Assembly (NCBI GenBank): GCA_015232405.1
Contig: JADFZS010000009.1
Coordinates: 1-64,000 of the forward strand
DNA: 64,000 nt
Source: Magnetococcales bacterium
Lineage (GTDB): Bacteria; Pseudomonadota; Magnetococcia; Magnetococcales; JADFYX01
Direction: 5' to 3'
Shown here: piece after piece, positions 54,082 through 61,374 of the stretch
How positions within the stretch are numbered: position 1 is the first letter of the stretch
Layout of the letters: the number at the start of each line of letters is the position of its first letter
The notes under the pieces: model-generated
Databases searched by the model: none
The model's input: only the letters and a program-made list of their open reading frames with translations
Told to the model about the DNA's origin: nothing
Program-made: the position numbers and the translations under genes

Positions 54082-55698
54082 CTACGTAGCCAACTTTACA
54101 ACCGGAAATTGTACCGTTAGCTTTGTCCCTTTACCTTCAACACTTTCCATCTGTATGGTTCCCTGTCTCTCTCTTATGATGCTATGGATTATATAAAGTC
54201 CCAACCCAGTTCCCTCACCCACCTCTTTGGTGCTAAAAAATGGCTCCCAGCAACGTTTCTGCTCCTCTTCAGACATACCTATACCGTTGTCATCAACCTC
54301 CAAAATTATGGAGCCAGCACCCTCTTCAATGTAAGATAGCTTTATTATTACCTGCTTTTTATACTCCTCTTGTTGGTCGCCCTTTTTATTTACCGCATAA
54401 CGAGCATTAGAGAGAAGATTTACAACAATCTGTTCATAATGGTTGGGGTGGATGGCAATTTTGGGAAGACCCTCGGTAATCTCCGTGACCAGCTCAATAT
54501 CATGAACCCGATACTGTTCGCGAAAAAAGGTAAGGGCGTCCAAGGTCGGGATGGATGGGTCAACAATAACATCATCATCATCTTTACCTTCACTACGGAC
54601 AAATGTCCGCATCAGGTTGATAATGCTTGCTGCCCGGTCAACCTGCTTCATTATTTTATCACTTATCTGCAGGGAGTCCTCTTCACCCAACATCCCTTCA
54701 GCCATTCTGTAGCCAAAATTCTGCGCAGCCATACGAATTATGGTTAGGGGCTGGTTTAGTTCATGGGCAATACCGGATGCCATCTCGCCCATGGCGGTAA
54801 GTCTTCCGGCATGGATAAGCTGTGCCTCTTTTTCCCGCAGCTCTTTTTGCGCCTGTTTATAATCGGTGATATCCTTGGCAGCTACGATAATCCCCGTCTC
54901 CTCACCCCGATCATCACGCATGACGGAAGCCGAGATAAGAACAGGAATTTCCAGACCATTTTTTGCTATAAATACAGCTTCCAGGTTATCAAAACCCCCG
55001 GCAGGAAGCATGGCTTTCAGCTCTGCTCCCAGGGAAAACACCTCTTCATCATCATCCACATGTTGACGGCAAAATTGATCCACATGACAGCCCAAAAACT
55101 CACTTTCCGAATATCGCAACAGTTGGCTGGCAGAGCGGTTGACCTTCATGACCATGCCATCAAAAGTGGTGACCATAAGTGTGTCAGCCATGGAGGCCAA
55201 AATAGTATCGGTATAGACCTTGGCCTGTTGTAACTCCTGCTCTGCCTCGGTCCGTTTTAATACCTCCAGCTCCAGCTCCTCATTTCTTTTTTTCAGGGTG
55301 CGGCCTAGAATAATTCTTTTTTTGCAGCTAGTTATCTGCTTATCAAGCTCATTTAAATCTGGTGGCTTAAGCATATAACCTGCCGCACCACGGTTTACCG
55401 CTTCAATAGCATTTTTCATATCGCCAAACCCGGTAAGAACAATGGTCTGGATCTCATCCTGTATTTTACTGGCTGATGTAAGAAGCTCCAAACCATTCAT
55501 ACCCGGCATGTTCAGGTCGGTTATCAAAATATCAATTTTTTGCTCTTCTAAAAGCGTTAACGCCTCCTTTCCTGAGTTGGCGGTAAATACCGTATGTGAC
55601 TGTAAACTCAACTCACTACGCAGAGCATTGACTATGGTTGCCTCATCATCCACCAGAAGGATTGCCACTGGTGCATTTATATCGGTTGTCACCAACAT
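54082..55698 (-). CDS. REC-PAS-histidine kinase (paralogue 2 of 3)
   Basis: The 538-residue protein has a receiver (ILLVDDEATIV, ILITDLNMPGMNG, LKPP), a coiled coil (about 130-170), a PAS domain (about 170-290), HisKA with GEMASGIAHELNQPLTIIRM and an HATPase domain (DNGIGMSEEEQ, GTGLGLYIIHSI). It starts 3 nt after the stop of the 511-residue paralogue, so translation is probably coupled. Input is through the receiver or a small ligand in PAS. No transmitter-linked output domain is present, so its phosphate must go to a receiver on another protein. Confidence 0.92.
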   Translation of the reverse strand: MLVTTDINAPVAILLVDDEATIVNALRSELSLQSHTVFTANSGKEALTLLEEQKIDILITDLNMPGMNGLELLTSASKIQDEIQTIVLTGFGDMKNAIEAVNRGAAGYMLKPPDLNELDKQITSCKKRIILGRTLKKRNEELELEVLKRTEAEQELQQAKVYTDTILASMADTLMVTTFDGMVMKVNRSASQLLRYSESEFLGCHVDQFCRQHVDDDEEVFSLGAELKAMLPAGGFDNLEAVFIAKNGLEIPVLISASVMRDDRGEETGIIVAAKDITDYKQAQKELREKEAQLIHAGRLTAMGEMASGIAHELNQPLTIIRMAAQNFGYRMAEGMLGEEDSLQISDKIMKQVDRAASIINLMRTFVRSEGKDDDDVIVDPSIPTLDALTFFREQYRVHDIELVTEITEGLPKIAIHPNHYEQIVVNLLSNARYAVNKKGDQQEEYKKQVIIKLSYIEEGAGSIILEVDDNGIGMSEEEQKRCWEPFFSTKEVGEGTGLGLYIIHSIIRERQGTIQMESVEGKGTKLTVQFPVVKLAT

Positions 55699-55701
55699 AG
55701 C

Positions 55702-57237
55702 TTAACCATCACCTTCAATATCTGTAGCTGCAGGCAGAATTACCTTGGCAACTGTGGAAACCCCCTTTTCACTTTCAACGGTAATTTCGCCTTTTAACTC
55801 CTCGACGATACCCCGTACAATATGAAGACCCAACCCGGTCCCCTTTCCCTCCTCTTTAGTGGTAAAAAAAGGTTCCAAACATCTTTGCAACTCTGTTTCA
55901 GACATCCCTATACCGTTATCTTTCACTTCTAGAATTACATTTTTTCGTTCAGCTCCCTCACTGAGACTCAATGTTATCTGTTTTTGATAATCCTCGTCAC
56001 TCTCCGCTTTTTTATCTACAGCGTAACGCCCATTGGAGAGAAGGTTAACCAAAATCTGTTCAAAACGGTTGCCGTGCATCCGCACCAATGGCAGATTTGT
56101 ACCTATCTTCAACTCCAACTCAATCTCCCTGATGCGAAACTGCTCTTTGAAAAAAAGCAGTGCCTGATTGGCAGGAATAGCTGGATCAATCGCCTTGACG
56201 GGATCATTAATCTCAACCCTGGCAAAAGCGCTCATATGGTTGATAATTGTAGTGGCCCGGTCTATCTGCTGGGTAATCTCACTACTTACTTTAGAAACTA
56301 TATCTGCCTCGATAGTGGTACCGTTGTTAACCGCATGCCCCAGACTTTGGGAACGGATACGAATAACTGTGAGGGGTTGGTTCAACTCATGGGCGATACC
56401 AGTTGCCATCTCACCCATAGCAGTCAAACGGCTGGAATGGACCAACTGGGCCTCTTTATCTCTGAGAGCCTTTTGTGCCTGTTTATAGTCGGTGATATCT
56501 TTGGCGACCAGAACAAAACTACTGATATCTCCTTGTGCGTCATGACGTGGCGAGCCAGATAGCAATACCGGAACCATTGAGCCATCTTTGGCCTTTAGTT
56601 TGGCATCGGTATTGTTGACCGCACCCTCCACCAATAGATTTAAAATAGAGTCGTCACCAAAAGCGTCAGAATCGAAAAGTTTATCAACCTGGGAGTCTAG
56701 CAACTCAGAACTACTATAACCAAAAAGAGTCTCCTGGTTGATCTTGGTTATCACCCCTTGGGTTGAGACAAAAAACAGCGCATCCATCATCAAAAGCAGA
56801 ATGCTCTGGATATTTTGTAACTCGCTATTTTTCTCCTGCAGCTCTCTTTTTTTATTGTAGAGATCGACAAAAACGTTCACTTTTGAGCGCAAAATACGGT
56901 CATCAATGGGTTTCAAGATAAAATCGACGGCACCCATTTCAAAACCTTTTAAGGTCTGATACTCATCAGAGGCAGCAGCGGTTACAAATATAATGGGAAG
57001 ATCACGGGTTTTCTCAACACCTCGCAGTATATTTGCCACCTCAAAACCATTCATATTGGGCATGTTTACGTCCAACAGCAGCAGAGCATAATCATTCTCT
57101 GAACACAGAAGCAGAGTTTGCGCCCCAGAATCAGCCTCATGGATCTCAGCATCCATTTTAGAGAGCAGAGAGTGCATGGCACGTAGATTCGCCGGAAGGT
57201 CGTCTACTATTAAAATCTTTGGAAGGTTTTCGCTCAT
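55702..57237 (-). CDS. REC-PAS-histidine kinase (paralogue 1 of 3)
   Basis: The 511-residue protein has a receiver (ILIVDDLPANL, LLLLDVNMPNMNG, LKPI), a PAS domain (about 145-265), HisKA with GEMATGIAHELNQPLTVIRI and an HATPase domain (DNGIGMSETEL, GTGLGLHIVRGI). Its receiver is closer to that of the GGDEF-EAL protein at 41695 (ILIVDDLPAN in both) than to its tandem kinase neighbours. That suggests domain shuffling within the locus. The start overlaps the cheB stop as TAATG. Confidence 0.92.
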   Translation of the reverse strand: MSENLPKILIVDDLPANLRAMHSLLSKMDAEIHEADSGAQTLLLCSENDYALLLLDVNMPNMNGFEVANILRGVEKTRDLPIIFVTAAASDEYQTLKGFEMGAVDFILKPIDDRILRSKVNVFVDLYNKKRELQEKNSELQNIQSILLLMMDALFFVSTQGVITKINQETLFGYSSSELLDSQVDKLFDSDAFGDDSILNLLVEGAVNNTDAKLKAKDGSMVPVLLSGSPRHDAQGDISSFVLVAKDITDYKQAQKALRDKEAQLVHSSRLTAMGEMATGIAHELNQPLTVIRIRSQSLGHAVNNGTTIEADIVSKVSSEITQQIDRATTIINHMSAFARVEINDPVKAIDPAIPANQALLFFKEQFRIREIELELKIGTNLPLVRMHGNRFEQILVNLLSNGRYAVDKKAESDEDYQKQITLSLSEGAERKNVILEVKDNGIGMSETELQRCLEPFFTTKEEGKGTGLGLHIVRGIVEELKGEITVESEKGVSTVAKVILPAATDIEGDG

Positions 57238-57842
57238 TATTGCTCTACTCCCAAAATATCACATATTTTTTTGTCAATCTTATCTAAGGATACCACATGG
57301 TCAGCAACCCCAGCAGCTATAGCAGAACGGGGCATAAGGTAGGCTTCAGCCCGCTCGGGATCTTGCACAATAGTTGTACCACCCAGCTCTTTGATGCGTT
57401 TTAATCCCATTGTGCCATCATCACTACCCCCTGTTAATAAAACACCTAATAGAGCTTCGTCATAATAGTCGGCAGCACTCTCAAACAGTATGTCAATGGC
57501 AGGACGAACATAATTGTATTTAGGATCAATGGTTAATGCGAACGATCCATCTGTCTCCACCAAAAGATGATACCCAGCAGGTGCTACATGAACACAACCA
57601 GCAGTAGCCAAATCCCCCGGCTCTGCTTCACTGACACTGAGTTTGCAATTGTCATCTAAAAAAGAGGCCAAAAAGCCGTTATCATCACTCGCCCTGTGCT
57701 GTACCAGTATAATCGGCACAGGAAAATCACCCGGCAGCCCACTGAGAATGGTATTAAACGCATCCAGGCTTCCTGCCGATCCTCCTATGACCACCCCTCG
57801 AAAATTAGCTGGGGAGGATGTCATGTTTTTTGCTCTCTGCAC
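57237..57842 (-). CDS. CheB-type methylesterase, receiver-less
   Basis: The 201-residue protein is only the catalytic CheB domain. The triad is visible in VIGGSAGSLDA (Ser), LVQHRA (His) and LTGGSDDGTMG (Asp), and the characteristic YNYVRPAIDILFES and YLMPRSAIAAGVAD stretches are present. Classical CheB has an N-terminal receiver that holds the esterase inactive until phosphorylated. Here it is absent, so activity must be constitutive or partner-controlled. It follows cheR by 12 nt and overlaps a REC kinase by 1 nt. In the paralogous copy at 43995 the same two domains are fused. Confidence 0.92.
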   Translation of the reverse strand: MQRAKNMTSSPANFRGVVIGGSAGSLDAFNTILSGLPGDFPVPIILVQHRASDDNGFLASFLDDNCKLSVSEAEPGDLATAGCVHVAPAGYHLLVETDGSFALTIDPKYNYVRPAIDILFESAADYYDEALLGVLLTGGSDDGTMGLKRIKELGGTTIVQDPERAEAYLMPRSAIAAGVADHVVSLDKIDKKICDILGVEQ

Positions 57843-57854
57843 ATATTTACCCCC

Positions 57855-58691
57855 TTACCTAGCTTTTTTGGGATTTTTTTGAAAAATCCGCCACTGTTGG
57901 GAGATTGGTGAAAAGTTATTGACCACATCAGAAAATTTTAAAGACTCCCGACTACCCAAACATAATAGACCATCATCTACCAATGTATCGTGGAGCAGAT
58001 TTAATACCCGGTTTTGTAAAGTGCGATCAAAGTAAATTAAAACATTACGACAGAGCACCAGGTGCATCTCGGTAAAAACTGAATCTGTGGCAAGATTAAA
58101 GTTTGAAAAAAGTATATTTTTCTTTAAGTCAGGATCAATCAGTGCCAAACCATATTTGGCATAATAATAATCTGACAACGATCCCTTACCACCGGAATTT
58201 TGATAATTAATTGAATAATCTCTGAGGTTCTCTATGCTATAGACCCCCTCTTTTGCCAGAGATAAAGAGCGATTGTTGATATCGGTGGCATAAATTCTAA
58301 CACGATCAGATAAACCCTCTTCATGTAGCAATATCGCCATGGAGTAGACCTCTTCACCAGTAGCACAACCAGCGTGCCACACATTGATGATGGGAAATTT
58401 ATCCAGCAGGGGGATTATCTCTTCACGCACTGTTTTGTAAAAAGGTGGATCACGAAAAAATTCAGTTACAGTAACCGAAAGGATATAGAACAGTTTTTGA
58501 AAAAATGCCTCATCGTGGAGAACCCTAGGGATTGCATCAGAGACATGCTCTATACCACTGACTTTGATAGCATGGAGAAGTCGCCTTTTTAGAGAAGCCT
58601 GAACATAGTTGCTGAAATCAAAATCATAACGATAGCGCAACGACTCCAACAGTAACCGTATTTCAAAATCTTGCAGTTCTATCCGGCTCAT
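57855..58691 (-). CDS. CheR-type SAM-dependent methyltransferase
   Basis: CheR methylates glutamates on the helices of chemoreceptors using SAM. The protein has the N-terminal helical domain (LRYRYDFDFSNYVQASLKRR), the SFTEFFRDP-like segment VTVTEFFRDPPF, the SAM motif NVWHAGCATGEEVYSMA and LVLCRNVLIYFDRTLQNRV. ATG 58691 with GCAGGT upstream is preferred to the track start at 58745 because the added N-terminus is unlike CheR and crosses an unlikely Cys-rich stretch. No chemoreceptor is encoded in the window; the coiled coil of the hybrid kinase at 61375 is a candidate substrate (inference). Confidence 0.92.
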   Translation of the reverse strand: MSRIELQDFEIRLLLESLRYRYDFDFSNYVQASLKRRLLHAIKVSGIEHVSDAIPRVLHDEAFFQKLFYILSVTVTEFFRDPPFYKTVREEIIPLLDKFPIINVWHAGCATGEEVYSMAILLHEEGLSDRVRIYATDINNRSLSLAKEGVYSIENLRDYSINYQNSGGKGSLSDYYYAKYGLALIDPDLKKNILFSNFNLATDSVFTEMHLVLCRNVLIYFDRTLQNRVLNLLHDTLVDDGLLCLGSRESLKFSDVVNNFSPISQQWRIFQKNPKKAR

Positions 58692-58799
58692 GTCACATAC
58701 CTGCCCATGGATAGCTCTTCTTGAGCATAGAGAGGACAAATACATGAGAGGCTGCCAACAAAACAGTCTCCCCGTTCTCTATGTTCAAGAGAGTTGATT

Positions 58800-60395
58800 C
58801 TACTCTTTGTCATGAAACTCATTTCCAATAAAATAGGTCTCGGCCTTCTGGTTACGAATTAAATTTTCCAACCCCAAGCCAATTATTGGGATAACCTCGC
58901 CTATGAACACCTTGCTTAACGGGGTAAAAGATTTAAAAGAGGCCATCTCTATTACCTCCACTACATTATCTCTAAAACTAACAGGAATTACCATGATCTC
59001 CTTGGGTGTGCCATCACCTAAGGCGGAGCTGATTTTTATATACTCCTCAGGAAACTTGGTTAAGAGGATTATTTTATTCTCACGGGCGCATTGACCAACA
59101 AGGGACTCACCAGGGGCAAAAGAGAGCTGGGTTATCTGCTGACCACAGTAACTACCATGGAGCTGATACTCCCCTGACGGTTCATCAAAGACAAAAAACA
59201 GCCCGGTACCAGCATCTAATAGAGGCACAAGAGTTGAAATAAGAGAGTTTGACAATTCACCTAAAGAGGTGGCCTTTTGCACCATGGCAGAAAATTTGGC
59301 AGTGTTCTCTTTCAGCCAATAATCTTCCCCCATTTTTTGCACCATGTCATTAAACACCACACCCAACTGCCCGACCTCATCTTCCTGGGGGTTTTTTACC
59401 CGGGCCGACATATCACCAGCACTTAAACTGTTGGAAACCTTAACCAACTCTAAAATCCGCTCTATTATCCCTTTTGCCGTGCGCAGACCAATAAGCCCAA
59501 TTCCCAATACTACCAACAGTGACATGGCGACTATTTTAAGAGTGGTATCACGCTGTATAGTTGCAATATATTCACTCCTCACAGCCAAAATCATGGTCGC
59601 TATATGTTTACCTCTACCGTCCTCTTCCCTTATGGAAAAAAATGAGAGATCCAGAGATACTCCCGACTTAGGTTGAAACGAATCCAACTCCATCCGGTTC
59701 TTTTTCAGCTTCTCCAGGCTATCCTCAGACATTTTATAATCACTTAAAAAGTCTGATGTTGAGGCATCGACTCTATCATTAAAATAGCTAGCCACCTCTA
59801 TTTGGGTATTGCCCTTTATTTTGCCGAGAAAACCACTGTTTATCAAATGACCACTGATAAATACCCCAACAAATTCAGACTCCTCATCCATCTTATGGAA
59901 GATGGGTGTCGTGGTAATTATCATCAATTTACCATCAATCAATTTAATAAAAGAGTGTGATTTGCGATCTTCGAGGATATTGTGAAATAGCTCAGGGTTT
60001 ACATGATAGTTAAAGCGGGTCAAATCATCATTATATGCCAAACCCAGCCCCTTATTATCAGTCACTATCATTAAATCTATGGGTTTTCTTGTATAAATCT
60101 CTTTTAAAGACTCGTTAATTGGCTCCCGCTCGCCACCAAATTTCAGGTAATAATACATGCTCTCAGTCAAGTGACCATTACGGGCTATTATTTGTGAAGC
60201 CTCAAGTAGAGTGCGCTCCTTGGACATAAAAAGGTTATTGATAAAACGGGTATTGTTGGCCATCTCTTTGACACGCATAATCTGGGCAATCTCAATTAAT
60301 GCCGTCAAAGAGAGGATAGATATGCTAGCAACAGCTATTACCACCAATATAAGTGGCAGGGTTATCAACCGTTGTTTGATGCTAAATGATTTCAT
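58800..60395 (-). CDS. Membrane sensor protein TM-periplasmic-TM-HAMP-GAF
   Basis: The 531-residue protein has a membrane segment at about 12-36, a periplasmic region of about 240 residues, and a second membrane segment at about 285-305. A HAMP domain (AGDMSARVKNPQEDEVGQL) follows, and a GAF domain ends at the C-terminus (GESLVGQCARENKIIL, IPVSFRDNVVEVIEMASF). No kinase, cyclase or methyl-accepting signalling domain follows. Its GAF closely resembles the GAF remnant at the start of the hybrid kinase at 61375, so the two may have arisen by duplication with loss of the kinase part here. It may form a receptor with the periplasmic binding protein encoded just upstream, or hetero-dimerise with the kinase. 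Confidence 0.85.
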   Translation of the reverse strand: MKSFSIKQRLITLPLILVVIAVASISILSLTALIEIAQIMRVKEMANNTRFINNLFMSKERTLLEASQIIARNGHLTESMYYYLKFGGEREPINESLKEIYTRKPIDLMIVTDNKGLGLAYNDDLTRFNYHVNPELFHNILEDRKSHSFIKLIDGKLMIITTTPIFHKMDEESEFVGVFISGHLINSGFLGKIKGNTQIEVASYFNDRVDASTSDFLSDYKMSEDSLEKLKKNRMELDSFQPKSGVSLDLSFFSIREEDGRGKHIATMILAVRSEYIATIQRDTTLKIVAMSLLVVLGIGLIGLRTAKGIIERILELVKVSNSLSAGDMSARVKNPQEDEVGQLGVVFNDMVQKMGEDYWLKENTAKFSAMVQKATSLGELSNSLISTLVPLLDAGTGLFFVFDEPSGEYQLHGSYCGQQITQLSFAPGESLVGQCARENKIILLTKFPEEYIKISSALGDGTPKEIMVIPVSFRDNVVEVIEMASFKSFTPLSKVFIGEVIPIIGLGLENLIRNQKAETYFIGNEFHDKE

Positions 60396-60526
60396 TATAG
60401 CAGCCTAACAGAGTTATATAACTGTAACTCTTGAAATTATTATTAATTATACTCTATTTATTTACCCAAGATCCAAAATAACGATACCTTAATGGACCAT
60501 AAACAAGAGTGTCTAAAAAGCTTGAA

Positions 60527-61345
60527 TCAAGGGGCGAACCGTTGTGATGGAACCACATACTTTTCTGTATAAAAATGCTTGGCAGCTGGGCTTTCTAAAA
60601 ATGTTGCAACCTTGGTCTCTGCAGCTGTTGGGCTGGCTGGAAGGGCCAGAGATATGGGTCTGAAAAATGGGTATCCCTTATCAAACACCGCAGGATCAAG
60701 GGGATCTATCCCATCAACCTTGACTACATTCATCATTTTAGGATCATAAAGCACAGAACCAAGGTGACCTATGGCTCCTGGGAGTTTAGCCACAGTGGTT
60801 ATCATGGTTAAAAATTTATCTACCTTGATATGGGGCTGCCACTGCTCTCTTGGTAAAATGGTTTTCCAGTGTCCCGGCCTCGGGCCACAATGGGGGCGCA
60901 TGACAACAACAATTTTTTGGTCTGCCCCACCAACCTCATTCCAGTTTTTAATCTTACCCGACATGATCATACGTACCTGAGCGGTGGTGAGATTTTTAAC
61001 CCTGTTTTTTTTGTTTATGGTGATCATCAACGGTTCAAGGGCTAGTGGGTGCAGCACAGCACCACCCATTCTTGCCAACTCAGCATCATCCAGGTGGCAA
61101 CACACAGCACCAACACCGCCACCCGTAGTGACATTTTTTACAGCATCACCGCAACCACCGGGTTTGGAAAAATCTACATTGACTTTGGTTGCTCTGTTTA
61201 TGGTTTTCATGTGGGGTTCCAAGGTTAAATAAAGAGCATGGCTTCCCCTGATTACAACTGTGGAATCCCCAGCTTGGGTAAAGGAAATCCCAGAGATAAA
61301 AACGGTCAAAAAACTGGCTAGAAATACATTTAATCTAAGTTTCAT
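60527..61345 (-). CDS. Periplasmic substrate-binding protein (PstS-like fold)
   Basis: The product of about 272 residues has a signal peptide (LNVFLASFLTVFISGISFTQAG) and a phosphate-binding-protein-like fold: VVIRGSHALYLTLEP near the N-terminus, LEPLMITINKKNRVKNLTTAQVRMIMSGKIKNW in the middle, and PAAKHFYTEKYVVP at the end. PstS homologues bind phosphate or other oxyanions. Here there are no transport genes beside it, so it may serve signalling. Two Cys-containing stretches (GGCGD, VCCH) are unusual. ATG 61345 has GGAG six bases upstream. It lies between the hybrid kinase and the TM-HAMP-GAF sensor and is probably a ligand-delivery subunit (inference). Confidence 0.8.
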   Translation of the reverse strand: MKLRLNVFLASFLTVFISGISFTQAGDSTVVIRGSHALYLTLEPHMKTINRATKVNVDFSKPGGCGDAVKNVTTGGGVGAVCCHLDDAELARMGGAVLHPLALEPLMITINKKNRVKNLTTAQVRMIMSGKIKNWNEVGGADQKIVVVMRPHCGPRPGHWKTILPREQWQPHIKVDKFLTMITTVAKLPGAIGHLGSVLYDPKMMNVVKVDGIDPLDPAVFDKGYPFFRPISLALPASPTAAETKVATFLESPAAKHFYTEKYVVPSQRFAP

Positions 61346-61374
61346 TAGTTTCTCCAATTGGTCTATTTAAAAGA

